This document shows, piece after piece, positions 43,533-53,336 of a stretch of 64,000 bases of DNA. The position numbers were made by a program, and so were the translations under genes. Positions within the stretch are counted from its first letter, which is position 1; each line of letters begins with the position of its first letter. The notes under the pieces were generated by a model. That model was not told the DNA's origin, ran no database searches, and worked only from the letters and a program-made list of their open reading frames with translations. Source of the stretch: Semisulcospira habei (Eukaryota; Mollusca; Gastropoda; Semisulcospiridae); the NCBI GenBank assembly GCA_036245525.1, contig BTPG01000008.1, positions 28,889,702-28,953,701 of the forward strand, in the 5' to 3' direction.

Positions 43533-43892
43533 ATTGAAACATGTCCCAACACATTTAGGGATATCATTTTTGTTTGATTTTCGCCATAAGGCCTCTTAGC
43601 ACCGATCTGTTGACACGAGCCACCATGCAGCACTCGTACAGAATACAGACTAAAAAAATCTTCTACAGACACGAGACGATATACTGGGGATACAGACGTC
43701 CGTCAGCACATATCTCAAAGGAAATCGACCTCCCCGCATTGATCTGTTGACACGGAACAAGCCGCAGGGTCAGAGAAGTGTCCGCAGACTTGACAGTTGA
43801 CCACCGCAGATGAGGTTACTGCCAGTCCAAACACGAGCTGGGACATCTTTGACCTCCTCCATCTGAAGGGAATCGATGTAAATGTGCGTCGA

Positions 43893-43969
43893 CAAGACGC
43901 ATGAACCTTCATGAACCCCTGCGGATTGCGTTGCAATCCGCAGAGGTTCATGAAGATTCATGCCTCTTG
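43893..43969. mobile_element. hpA hairpin, long-stem variant
   Basis: Longer than the usual core: the tip CTGCGGATTGCGTTGCAATCCGCAG pairs with itself, and both arms carry TTCATGAAC in place of CTCATGAGC. Confidence 0.78.
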
Positions 43970-44061
43970 AAGATAATAGGCTATGCTGCCGTTTCACTCC
44001 CCATTCCTTACAGTATCCTCCATTCTGAATAGCTCATGGATAAGAGTATTGCCAGCGAAGG

Positions 44062-44110
44062 ACATTGGTCTATGAAGACATGAGCTCATGGGGATCTACA
44101 ACCACTGCAA
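44062..44110. mobile_element. hpA fragment
   Basis: GAGCTCATGGGGATCTACAA only. Confidence 0.35.
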
Positions 44111-44284
44111 GACAGAAGAGATTCGCTCCTGCTCCAACTAAAGGGTGAAACACTCAATACCCCATTCCAGCAGTGAAAAAGATTGGCCTCTAAGCTGGGA
44201 AGTAATTTGGTTTGAAACTCTACAGAGATCAATGAGAAGTTGATAAGAAAAGGGACGGCCGACCACTCCAAAAAGTCGTAAATG

Positions 44285-44660
44285 TTGCAATAACGAACGT
44301 GTCACTAACAGGTGCAATAACTCACGGAAATCTAAACGTTGCAATAAACTCGTAAGCTCCTAAACGTGGCAATAACTCGCAAGCTCCTAAACGTTGCTAT
44401 AACTAATGGTGTCCCTCAACGCTGGAATAACTCACAGGTCCCGCTGTAGTGTAATAAATGCTCTCTAAGTTAAAGTTATTAACTGAAGTTTATTCATTGC
44501 TGAAAATGCAAAATCTAAAAGTTGCTATAGCTAATCGTGTCCCTAAACGTTAGAATAATTCTTAAGTCCCGTTGTAGTTCAATGAATGCTGTTTAAGTTG
44601 AAGTTAGTGGCTGAAGATTATTGAAATTATTCATTGCTGAATATGCAGAACTACAAGTAA
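44285..44660. repeat. Degenerate tandem repeat
   Basis: CTAAACGTTGCAATAACTC-like units of roughly 35-40 bp (44295-44420) run into two copies of a longer block starting near 44388 and 44515 (GTTGCTATA(A/G)CTAAT...TTCATTGCTGAA). Confidence 0.7.
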
Positions 44661-44725
44661 AATCTTCTAATTTTCGCTGAAACAGTTTATAGGTGCGTTT
44701 GCAACCGTCCAATTACAGGACTGTC

Positions 44726-44791
44726 CACAATGTTGTCTCCCTGGATTTTCTACCGCCAACGGCGGTAGCGAATCGAGGGAGACAACAGTGT
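44726..44791. mobile_element. hpC hairpin element
   Basis: CACAATGTTGTCTCCCTGGA against ATCGAGGGAGACAACAGTG; centre TACCGCCAACGGCGGTA. Confidence 0.75.
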
Positions 44792-44844
44792 CAGGACTGC
44801 CTTCATTTTTACAGCCTAGAGTGAGAATTGTTGGTGTGTTTCTG

Positions 44845-45225
44845 TCAGTCCGGAAGAGACCAGCCTATAACATTCCGCTGTCTTAAATGGCAAAAGGTAC
44901 TAACGAACTCTTTTGTCTTTGTTTTGTAAAAGCTTGTTTTCCTTGTTGATGCCTTCGGTTTGACCGGCAGTGAGATCATCACACCCATATTTATAGATGT
45001 ACTATTCCTTGGCAACTGCAGTTTTAGACTATCTAGAAACTCCCTAGCAAGCTGTTTTTGATGAGTCACATACATCGCATGTCTCTGACAGCTTGCATGA
45101 TCTCCGTCAGTTCCAGTCACCCATCGCCGCAGCCCTTTCACCAGAACTGTCACAGCCGCGCAAAAGTGCATGAAGCTGAGAAGCTCCACAGAAGGGATGC
45201 GTCTGGCTGAAATGGATCTGCACAT
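44845..45225 (-). other. Open frame of 126 codons, function unknown
   Basis: Unlike most open frames here it is not repeat-derived or low-complexity. It contains HASCQRHAMYVTHQKQLARE and a basic SLPVKPKASTRKTSFYKTKT region, and has a stop directly before its first ATG. No family recognised and no splice sites established. It may be a fragment of a gene or of a transposon, or chance. Confidence 0.25.
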
Positions 45226-45423
45226 TTACATCTGTGTTCCTGAGACAGAAGAGACTATCGCGTTGTCAACTTGATTAAGTCCAGTCGTCCGTCGTACATC
45301 AGTTGATTGACAAGGCTCTTCATCCCCGTAAGCTCAGGCCTATCCAGCAGAATAAGTCATTACTAAATAAGTCTGGAACCTCCGCGGTGTCCTTCAAAGA
45401 GGTAAATGGGAATGTCTTTTGTC

Positions 45424-45490
45424 AACATGAGGCATCGATCTTCATGCGCCCATGCTGCCTGCAGGGGCGTATGAAGATATATGCCTCTTG
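45424..45490. mobile_element. hpA hairpin core
   Basis: ATGAGGCATCGATCTTCATG against TATGAAGATATATGCCTCTT; both arms have TTCATGCGCC/GGCGTATGAA, a paired change. Confidence 0.7.
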
Positions 45491-45647
45491 TACGTGGAAC
45501 ATGATTTGCTGTTCGTGTGTAGAAAGCAGACTAAAAGAAAGAGTAGCCGCAGGGCAGTCTGGTCCCCGGAACATCCCACGACCATAATAGGATTAGTTTC
45601 TGCTGATTTTAAGATATGTCTTCTCGCATTTGCACTCAACAATCATC

Positions 45648-45718
45648 TGCATGAGGCACAGATCCTCATGAGCCCACGCGAGGTTGCGGGGCCTCATGAG
45701 GGTCTATACCTCTATTGC
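45648..45718. mobile_element. hpA hairpin core
   Basis: ATGAGGCACAGATCCTCATG against CATGAGGGTCTATACCTCT. It lies 34 bp from the target-site duplication of the RTE-like LINE. Confidence 0.75.
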
Positions 45719-45797
45719 ACCTATTTACATAAAATTATTGGTATTCACCTGACAGGACATTTGTCTCTCTCTTGGCTTGACTTCGCGAACGAAGATT

Positions 45798-48700
45798 TTA
45801 TAGGAGTTGCCCACGACGTCTGCAGGCTTGTTCGTGGCTGCGGAGGCCAATCCGAGACAGGCAGGTTCGACCGCAGTGGCTGCAGGGGAAGGTATGGCCA
45901 GGGTTCTGAGCTGCGGCATCTCTGTTTTTTCTCCTGAGCCGCTTGTCCTTAAGGCTAGCTCTGTGAGAGTCCTCAAAGGAGACAGCTGCCTTGTAAATGG
46001 TGGAGCGCCAGGTGTCACGGTCCGCAGCAAGCGAAGACCACTGGTGGTGGTCGATTTGGCAGGCACTAAGTGACTTCTTGAGACAGTCTTTGTATCTCTT
46101 CTTTGGTGCCCCTCTGTCACGGTGTCCAGTAGCAAGCTCGCCGAACAGGGTGATCTTTGGTAGGCGATGATCCTCCATCCTGGAGACATGCCCCGCCCAG
46201 CGGAGCTGTGTCCGCAGCAGCAAAGCCTCGATGCTCACAGTTTCAGCCTGTTCAAGGACCTCGACGTTGGTGACATAGTCACTCCAGTGAATGCCCAGGA
46301 TGGTACGCAGGCAGCGCTGGTGGAAGCGTTCGAGGAGTCGTAGTTGGCTGCGGTAGAGGGCCCAGGACTCGGAACCATACAGCAGGGTGGTGAGGACCAC
46401 AGCTCTGTACACGCTGATCTTGGTGCCTGTTTTCAGCTGTTGATTGTGCCACACCCGCTTGAAAAGTCGCCCGAAAGCGCTGTTCGCTTTTGCCAGCCTG
46501 CTGTCAAGCTCCTTGTCCAGCTTGGCGTCCGACGTGATAATGCAGCCAAGGTAAGTAAACTGGTGCACTGACTTTAGTTCAGACTCGCCAATGGTGATGT
46601 GAGGAGGGCGATACACTGTCTTGGGTGCCGGCTGATGGAGGACCTCTGTCTTTTTCAGACTGACCTCGAGTCCAAAGAGCTGGGCAGCATCTGCGAAGCA
46701 AGACGTGATGCGCTGCAGGGCTCTCTCTGTGTGTGCAACGAGGGCAGCATCATCAGCAAAAAGCAGCTCACGAATCAGTTGGTCTAGGGTTTTCGTGTGG
46801 GCCTGCAGTCGTCTGAGGTTGAACAGGCTGCCATCGAGACGATACCTGATGTACACTGCATCGTCATCATCGAGGTCCACTGTGGCCTGCTTCAACATCA
46901 TGCTAAAAAAGATGGTGAAGAGGGTCGGTGCCAGCACGCAGCCCTGCTTTACGCCGTTGAGAATAGGGAATGGTTCTGAGAGGTCATTGTTGAGTCTGAC
47001 CTGGCCTTGCTGGTCCTCGTGTAGCTGGACAATCATGTTGAGGAACTTTGGGGGACAGCCAAGTCGCTCCAGGATCTGCCACATGCCTTGCCTGCTTACA
47101 GTGTCGAACGCTTTTGTTAGGTCGACAAATGTTACGTACAGCCCTTTGTTCTGCTCGCGGCACTTCTCCTGTAGCTGTCTCAGCACAAAGACCATATCGG
47201 TGGTGCTCCTGTTTGCTCTGAAGCCACACTGGCCCTCTGGGAGTTGGTCTTCAGCGATGGCAGGTACCAGCCGATTCAGGAGCAGCCTTGCAAGGATTTT
47301 CCCAGCAATGGACAGCGTGGTAATTCCCCGATAGTTGGAACAGTCAGACTTCTCGCCTTTGTTCTTGTACAGGGTGATAACGACTGCATCACGGAGATCT
47401 TTTGGTAGTGTTCCTTCCTCCCAGCAGCAGAGAAAGAGGTCATGGAGCTTGTTGTGCAGTGCTGTGCCTCCATGTTTCCAGATCTGTGGCGGTATTCCAT
47501 CAATGCCTGCTGCTTTGCCACTCTTGAGCTGGTGGATGGCTGTGAGGGTCTCTTCAGCGGTGGGCGGTTCGTCCAATTCAACCTTTACTGGGAGGTGTGG
47601 GATTTGTAGGACGACTGCTTCTTGAACAGTGCGCTCAGCGCTGAAGAGGCTCTGAAAGTATTCCGACCAGCGGTTCAAGATGGAGGTATTATCTGTGAGG
47701 AGTGCCTGGCCATTCGCGCTTCGCAGGGGACTTTGTACCAGGTGCCTGGGACCATACACTGCTTTCAGTGCTTCGTAGAAGCCCCTGTAGTCACCATTGT
47801 CAGCACAAAGCTGGGTCCTCTGTGCAAGTCTGGTCCACCACTCATTCTGGAGATCTCTGAGCTTGCGCTGGAGACTGCTGCAGACGAGGCGGAAGGCAGA
47901 CTTCTTCACAGGGCAGGAAGGCTGGGCTAGGTGGGCCTGATGGGCGGCTCTTTTTTTTGCTAGGTGTTCCTGGATCTCTACATCGTTTTCGTCAAACCAG
48001 TCTTTGTTCTTCTTTCTGGCGAAACCCAAGACTTCTGCAGAGGATTTTGCAATAGCAGTTTTCAGTTGTTCCCAAAGTGTTTCAGGGGAGGCGTCTACTG
48101 GGTCCGCTGTGTCTTTGAGCCTGCGCTGTAAATCTGTCTGAAAGGCAGCTTTCACATCGTCACGCTGAAGGCTGGCAACGTCAAGCTTTTTCTTGGGGGG
48201 GCCCCATTTCTTGGGTTTTGGCTTGAAGTGGAGCCTGAGTTTGCAGCGGACAAGGCGGTGGTCAGTGTGGCACTCTGCGCTGGGCATCACTCTGGTGAGG
48301 AGGACGTCACTGCGGTCCCTCTGACGCACTAGGACATAGTCGATAAGGTGCCAGTGTTTGGAGCGAGGATGCAACCAGGTGGTCTTTCGACTGTCCTTTT
48401 GCTGAAAAGTAGTGTTGGTGATGACCAGTTGCTGCTCCGCACAGAACTCCAACAGTAGGCGGCCATTGTCATTGCAGTTCCCCACGCCATGCTTGCCGAG
48501 GACTCCTTTCCAGGCTTCAGAGTCCTGGCCCACTCTGGCGTTGAAGTCGCCAAGGATGATGACTTTGTCGTCTGCAGGGGTACTCTGTAGGAGGCTGCGC
48601 AGGTCAGTGTAAAACTTGTCCTTTTCAGCAGGCTCTGCCAGGAGGGTTGGGGAGTACACACTGAGAAGGGTGACGTGCTGCTGGTGTCTCAGTGGGAGGC

Positions 48701-49025
48701 GCATGGACATGATGCGGTCTGAGTGGCCCGTTGGTAGGTTTTCCAGCTTAGTCGCAATGGATGTCTTGACCATGAAACCCACGCCTGAAAGCCGTCTTTC
48801 TGATGCAGGCCTGCCTGACCAGTAGAGGGTGTACCCAGCACCAAGTTCTTGGAGGCTGCCTTCGTCCGGAAGGCGTACTTCGCTGAGCGCGGCGATGTCG
48901 ATGTTTAACCTCCGCAATTCATGGGCAATGAGGGCGGAGCGACGCTCAGGGCGTCCGCTGTCTGCTTTGTCGAGCATGGTTCGGACGTTCCAGCATGCTA
49001 CGTTGAGTCCGGTCGTGGTCGTCAT
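45798..49025 (-). CDS. LINE ORF: endonuclease-reverse transcriptase, 1075 aa
   Basis: Uninterrupted ORF of an autonomous LINE; it would nick target DNA and reverse-transcribe the element RNA. N-terminal EEP-type endonuclease (residues about 8-262): CWNVRTM at 11-17, E49, ILGDFNARVG at 157-166, HLIDY 226-230 and catalytic-type H256. Reverse transcriptase (about 540-830): NYRGITTLS, QCGFRANRSTTD, VDLTKAFD (634-641), GVKQG (691-695) and the FADD active site (756-759). The C-terminal part has LLYGSESW and RWAGHVSRM motifs and ends in a zinc-finger-like C-x2-C-x12-H-x3-C (residues 1048-1068). No frameshift or internal stop and no RNase H. ATG 49025 is followed directly by the first conserved endonuclease block, which supports this start. 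Confidence 0.95.
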   Translation of the reverse strand: MTTTTGLNVACWNVRTMLDKADSGRPERRSALIAHELRRLNIDIAALSEVRLPDEGSLQELGAGYTLYWSGRPASERRLSGVGFMVKTSIATKLENLPTGHSDRIMSMRLPLRHQQHVTLLSVYSPTLLAEPAEKDKFYTDLRSLLQSTPADDKVIILGDFNARVGQDSEAWKGVLGKHGVGNCNDNGRLLLEFCAEQQLVITNTTFQQKDSRKTTWLHPRSKHWHLIDYVLVRQRDRSDVLLTRVMPSAECHTDHRLVRCKLRLHFKPKPKKWGPPKKKLDVASLQRDDVKAAFQTDLQRRLKDTADPVDASPETLWEQLKTAIAKSSAEVLGFARKKNKDWFDENDVEIQEHLAKKRAAHQAHLAQPSCPVKKSAFRLVCSSLQRKLRDLQNEWWTRLAQRTQLCADNGDYRGFYEALKAVYGPRHLVQSPLRSANGQALLTDNTSILNRWSEYFQSLFSAERTVQEAVVLQIPHLPVKVELDEPPTAEETLTAIHQLKSGKAAGIDGIPPQIWKHGGTALHNKLHDLFLCCWEEGTLPKDLRDAVVITLYKNKGEKSDCSNYRGITTLSIAGKILARLLLNRLVPAIAEDQLPEGQCGFRANRSTTDMVFVLRQLQEKCREQNKGLYVTFVDLTKAFDTVSRQGMWQILERLGCPPKFLNMIVQLHEDQQGQVRLNNDLSEPFPILNGVKQGCVLAPTLFTIFFSMMLKQATVDLDDDDAVYIRYRLDGSLFNLRRLQAHTKTLDQLIRELLFADDAALVAHTERALQRITSCFADAAQLFGLEVSLKKTEVLHQPAPKTVYRPPHITIGESELKSVHQFTYLGCIITSDAKLDKELDSRLAKANSAFGRLFKRVWHNQQLKTGTKISVYRAVVLTTLLYGSESWALYRSQLRLLERFHQRCLRTILGIHWSDYVTNVEVLEQAETVSIEALLLRTQLRWAGHVSRMEDHRLPKITLFGELATGHRDRGAPKKRYKDCLKKSLSACQIDHHQWSSLAADRDTWRSTIYKAAVSFEDSHRASLKDKRLRRKNRDAAAQNPGHTFPCSHCGRTCLSRIGLRSHEQACRRRGQLL

Positions 49026-49698
49026 GAGAGTGGATCCGTTATTCTTTCTTGTTTTTTGACCGCAGGAGAAGATGCCCGTTGACCGCGGCTAGCCAACTGG
49101 GGTTGCGAGGGGACGAGCTTTGGTTAGGCCACCTTTTCTAGGCCCCTCTCCGTGTGGAGCAAGCAGTGCTGTCCCTAGAGAAGGCTGCTTGGTCGTTCAG
49201 GGTGTGCCGAGTGATGTTGTCATCCCCAGGTCAACATCAGGCGACCAATATCCTGAACCGCCTGCATGCAGGTTTGAGACTGCGGCTTCCAGTGACATCT
49301 TTCACCTGCCGTTTCGCCCCTCGCCCGTCGCTACAGGACTTGGAATGGTCAGTGTCATGGTCCGTGGACGTTTCCTAAAGCCTGCGCGGTGGAGCTTTTT
49401 GGTGGAGTGCAGTGTGCGCAGTACTGGCCCCACCCTTTAAACCCTTGGTTCATCTGCCATGGCCTAGCAAGCTGGGACGATGGCATCGAGGTCCTCGGGT
49501 CGTAGGTTTTATATCAGACTGTCCTTGTCCTAGTCTCTGGCTCAAAAGCCTTCCCCGGAGACAAGGGGGCTTTGATGTCAGGGGTTTCCTCCCTTAGCCT
49601 TTCCGCAGCCAAGCGGCCAGGCCTGCAAGGCAGCAGGCGACTCGTGGAGGGCGGGGTCGTCTATGTCCCGTGCAGATGTGAACATCTGCCCACTGCCC
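49026..49698 (-). other. 5' leader of the RTE-like LINE
   Basis: GC-rich leader without a conserved second ORF. It should hold the internal promoter. RTE-type leaders can carry HDV-like ribozymes; none was identified by eye. Confidence 0.6.
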
Positions 49699-49787
49699 AC
49701 AGGACATTTGTAGTCTCGTGTAAACTATGGCATCGTGCCGTACTTGTCTTTCAACGAATTCAGTGCATAAGGCAGCCACTTCCATCA

Positions 49788-49852
49788 GCAAAAGGCACAG
49801 ACTCCGATGTGCCCAGCAGCTGCAGGGGCTAACGAAAATGTATGCCTCTTGC
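49788..49852. mobile_element. hpA hairpin, diverged
   Basis: GCAAAAGGCACAGACTCCGA against AATGTATGCCTCTTGC around CAGCAGCTGCAGGGG. Confidence 0.6.
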
Positions 49853-50106
49853 TGGTTGATGCGGTCCTATACATTGACATGAGTGCTCCTCAAACGAGGA
49901 AAGCCCTTGGGGTTTTATGAGTGATCAAGCATTTTGCTATTGCGAATTGTTGCTGTCTGTGATTGTAGTCTAAAATCTGCTATCGAGTGACAAAACAACA
50001 TGCCAATTTACTCTTCTTTTTTTCATCGATCGTGGAAAAAACGTTCCCCGTGGCGCATGCATCAGGGTATCGTGACCGGAACTAAACAGGCTCAGCAAAA
50101 TATTAA

Positions 50107-50320
50107 CCCCTTCCCTGCCAGTGATCACGAATTACGCGTCTTGAACGATAGCGACATTCCCGCGAAAGCACATGTGTAGATGAGACAAAAATAGGCGTTA
50201 CGAACATAAGACTAACAAGAGACATAAATCCTCATGAGCCCCCGCAAATGCGGGGGCTCATGAGGGTCTATGTCTCTTGCAGCTGAGCATCGTTCGCCTT
50301 GCACCGGCAGTTAACGGGTT
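50107..50320 (+). mobile_element. hpA MITE
   Basis: TTAA at 50103-50106, terminal CCCCTTCCCTGCCAGTGATC, perfect hairpin at 50214-50280 with GAGACATAAATCCTC arms, and a right end ACCGGCAGTTAACGGG that leads into TTAC rather than TTAA. Confidence 0.82.
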
Positions 50321-50329
50321 ACCTAGTTT

Positions 50330-50677
50330 TATACACTTCTACTTTCTTGTCAGTTGGTGCGTTTGTGTGTCGGGGCGCGTTTGGTGTGCGCATGCGTGCC
50401 TGTGTACCGATCTATCTCCCGAAGCTAGTAGAGACTTGACACACACCTCCCGACGCTGTGAAGTACATAGCGTAGAGTTGTTGAAGCTATTCTTGTAAGT
50501 GCCTACCCCCCCCCCCCCCACACACACACACCCACAGCTATATCAGTGTATTCTCCTTTTACCATTTTTGTTACCATGTAATTTCTTGTAAATACCCGAT
50601 GCACATATGTATACAAGCAAACACTGATTTCTGTTTACATTTATTTTGTAAATGTATTATTACTTTGTACTTTTCCC
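50330..50677. other. No gene seen
   Basis: GT-rich stretch, C-run and short CA run at about 50507-50531; otherwise nothing. Confidence 0.4.
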
Positions 50678-50728
50678 CACCCGGGTCTGCCCTGGGGACT
50701 TGGATGGGGTTAACTACTTTTTTTTATC
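50678..50728 (+). mobile_element. SINE2 5' fragment
   Basis: CCCACCCGGGTCTGCCCTGG to GTTAACTACTTTTTT, the head of SINE2 on the plus strand with no body or tail, running into (TG)n. A head without a tail is not a normal LINE-driven truncation and suggests recombination or repeat expansion removed the rest. Confidence 0.8.
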
Positions 50729-50735
50729 TCTAGGC

Positions 50736-51034
<299 letters not shown>

Positions 51035-51122
51035 AAGGACATGATTGAAAACAGGTCTATGTGCCTAATCATTTATCCTTGAGAAATCAACTTTCATTTC
51101 ATCTCATTTCATCTCACATTCA

Positions 51123-51124
<2 letters not shown>

Positions 51125-51212
<88 letters not shown>

Positions 51213-51232
51213 CGCTCGCTCGCTCGCTCGCC
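51125..51232. repeat. (CT)n(CTCG)n microsatellite
   Basis: About 42 CT units then about six CTCG units and a C-run, lying 38 bp from the splice donor side of the hyccin exon. Confidence 0.97.
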
Positions 51233-51270
51233 CCTCCCCCCCCCCCCCTCCTGTGTTGCTTGTCTCTTAC

Positions 51271-51405
51271 CTTTTTGTCGTTGAGACTCAGACATCGGAG
51301 GTAGAGCAGGATAAGCGTAGGGACGAACTCGAGCGCAAACTTTTTCAAGCTGGTCTCCTTGGACCGGTAGAACTCAAACAGCTGGTGACACACAGGGTCC
51401 AAATC
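51271..51405 (-). CDS. HYCC1/FAM126: Internal exon of a hyccin (FAM126) family gene
   Basis: Exon of exactly 45 codons in phase 0 at both ends. It is preceded by an acceptor (TTTGGGTATTTTGCAG|) and followed by a donor (AAAAAG|GTAAGAG). The peptide contains [13 protein letters not shown], the signature early block of hyccin, and continues with [16 protein letters not shown], matching the helical N-terminal domain. Hyccin family proteins are a subunit of the plasma-membrane PI4KA complex (with TTC7 and EFR3) that makes PI4P. Flanking exons were not located: the gene extends upstream (higher coordinates) and downstream (lower). If the next exon lies below 45.7 kb, the RTE-like LINE sits in an intron in the same orientation. 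Confidence 0.85.
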
Positions 51406-51636
51406 CTGCAAAATACCCAAACAAGCATGCGTCAGTCAAATAAAACGTCACTATGCGAATCATCTTGGCTTCCATGACTGACGTTGGGGGATGCATCCAT
51501 TGACCCATGTACAGATTTAGACTAAGGACGCCGGAGGACGTTTGAATCAATCCAAAATAACCTCCGTCTCACCCAGACACCTCACCACTACCGAAACCGA
51601 GCCCTGACCGGATCTGGTCAAAAACAACTGGCTTAA

Positions 51637-51830
51637 CCCCTTCACCGTGGTCGAAGACTGTGTTTCTGAAATCTTCGTTAAAGAGTCCCATCCGTCCAAA
51701 GGAACATGGGTACAAAGTGATGTAAGCAAGAGGCATAGATCCTCATGAGCCCCTGCAGGTGCGGGGGGCTCATGAGGATCTATGCCTCTAGCAGCAGTGT
51801 CCTCTTTTTACTTCGGTAGTGAAGGATTTC
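51637..51830 (+). mobile_element. hpA MITE
   Basis: TTAA at 51633-51636, end CCCCTTCACCGTGGTCG, hairpin 51725-51792 with one extra G in the right tip, right end TTCGGTAGTGAAGGA; the right border has mutated from TTAA. Confidence 0.85.
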
Positions 51831-51844
51831 AACAAACTAATACT

Positions 51845-51909
51845 CACACCGGTTGCCTCCATGGATCAGCTACGCAAATGTATTGGATCCATGGAGGCAA
51901 TCGGTGTGA
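51845..51909. mobile_element. hpC hairpin with both arms altered
   Basis: CACACCGGTTGCCTCCATGG pairs with CCATGGAGGCAATCGGTGTG. The usual CTCCCTCGATTCGC is CTCCATGGATCAGC here, and the right arm carries the matching GGATCCATGGAG. Confidence 0.75.
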
Positions 51910-52210
51910 CTAACGTGTACGTTCCACCCAACTTCTTCATTATTCACTCTACAAATCAAAATAAAAATAACCAGGAAATAGGGACAGGACATATGCACAT
52001 TAATTACGCAAAAGATATACAAGCAAAGACCTCCCCACAAAAGCACAAAGACGGTTTACTGTTTCAAGCGTTTATTGCTTTTATTGAGTTGGTAATTCGG
52101 TGATCTATTTGGAATCTTAGCGTCTTACTGCAAAACCCCAATAAAAAAGAAAGACAAGCCACGCCATATGGTGTGTACCATTGTATGCATCATATATTGA
52201 TCACGATGAA
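51910..52210. other. No gene seen
   Basis: AT-rich sequence only. Confidence 0.4.

Positions 52211-52305
<95 letters not shown>
52211..52305. repeat. (TG)n microsatellite
   Basis: About 47 uninterrupted TG units. Confidence 0.98.
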
Positions 52306-52309
<4 letters not shown>

Positions 52310-52520
52310 GTACGTGCGTGTGGGTGAATGCCTAGGAGTGTGATATGTGGGTGTGTGCGAGATCATATTTTCTAAAATTAATAAAAACCGAAGATAGATC
52401 CTTTACAAAGTATGCCAAAAGTGCAATAATATATTTTGCCAGTCTGACTTTAGTGCACCTTTTACCTCCAGTGTTAACTGGATATGACATTGCTGGAAAA
52501 ATGCCAACAACACCCAACCT

Positions 52521-52586
52521 GCAAGATGCAAAAAGCCTCATGAGCCCCCGCAGATGCGAGAGCTCACGCGTTTCTTTGCCTCTTGT
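52521..52586. mobile_element. hpA hairpin, diverged
   Basis: GCAAGATGCAAAAAGCCTCA against GCGTTTCTTTGCCTCTTG. Confidence 0.6.
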
Positions 52587-52625
52587 TGGCCCTATTTATG
52601 TCCGTATTCTTTTGATTCATTTTGA

Positions 52626-52831
52626 CTCATTCAGCCCGGCGTACGTATTTCCCAAATTTTGGAGGCGTCATCTAACGACTATGCACCTGTTTTAGAAGAT
52701 GGGTCGACCATGATAATTCAAGGGTAGTGCCAGATTAGCTTGGCGCCTGTCGGCGCCAAGCTAATCTGGCACTGCCCTTGAATTATCATGGTCGACCCAT
52801 CTGCTGCTGTAGTGCGTCAGGGCTGAATGGG
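52626..52831. mobile_element. hpB MITE, most complete copy
   Basis: 206 bp with both termini (CTCATTCAGCCCGGCG; GTCAGGGCTGAATGGG) and an almost perfect 130-bp inner hairpin around AGCTTGGCGCCTGTCGGCGC. Right TTAA at 52832-52835; the left border reads TTGA. Confidence 0.88.
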
Positions 52832-52972
52832 TTAATGGGATTATTCGGTGTTAGGTGTCCCCTGCTTCCAAAGATAATGTTGCGTCCAATGGCAGAGAAG
52901 GAGTTAAACCATGGTAGAAAAAAGGATGTGTTTGATTAGGTTTTGGCGTCTGTACAATATGCTAATGTTCAA

Positions 52973-53060
52973 CCAACTGCACAGGCATCTGATGATCGTT
53001 GCGTAATCGATCACTTCTATAACATCGGTAACAGGAAACAGCACATTCGTGCTATTTCAT
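52973..53060. mobile_element. hpJ left arm
   Basis: GGCATCTGATGATCGTTGCG through AGCACATTCGTGCTATTTCA, nearly identical to the left part of the copy at 53337. Confidence 0.8.
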
Positions 53061-53157
53061 ACTGAACATCCCTAGTCAAGAATAACCCTTTCGAAACTAA
53101 TACTAACTTTTTTAACATTGGCATGTGCCTACACAGACAGTGTACCGGGAGTGGAAG

Positions 53158-53245
53158 ATGGACGTTAGTCCAGGAGTAGTTGTAGACTAGCTTGGTGCCT
53201 TCACAAGCGCCAACTAATCTGAACTATCACGCCGAATCAATCTCC
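53158..53245. mobile_element. hpB hairpin, degraded
   Basis: TAGACTAGCTTGGTGCCTTC and AAGCGCCAACTAATCTGAAC remain. Confidence 0.45.
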
Positions 53246-53336
53246 CTATGTAGCGTCCTGAGTGAGTGAGTGCTTCACCTTTCAAAATTCGCTATCCATA
53301 ATCAAGGGTGAAAGCTGTACAATATGCTAATGTTCA

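Larger units (their letters stand above)
45765..49698 (-). mobile_element. RTE-like LINE, full length, intact ORF
   Basis: 3.93 kb non-LTR retrotransposon on the minus strand bounded by the direct repeat ACAGGACATTTGT at 45752-45764 and 49699-49711. It has a leader of about 670 bp, one ORF and only about 33 bp of 3' UTR ending in an AGAGAG run. Short 3' UTR, single ORF and absence of RNase H fit the RTE group; clade placement was not tested. This is the best-preserved autonomous element in the window. Confidence 0.9.

Noticed and set aside
46344..49059. Plus-strand open frames over 45.8-49.1 kb
   Set aside because: Opposite-strand shadows of the LINE ORF.
49026..49698. HDV-like ribozyme at the 5' end of the RTE-like LINE
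   Set aside because: Plausible for the group, but I could not build the nested pseudoknot by eye with enough confidence to report it.
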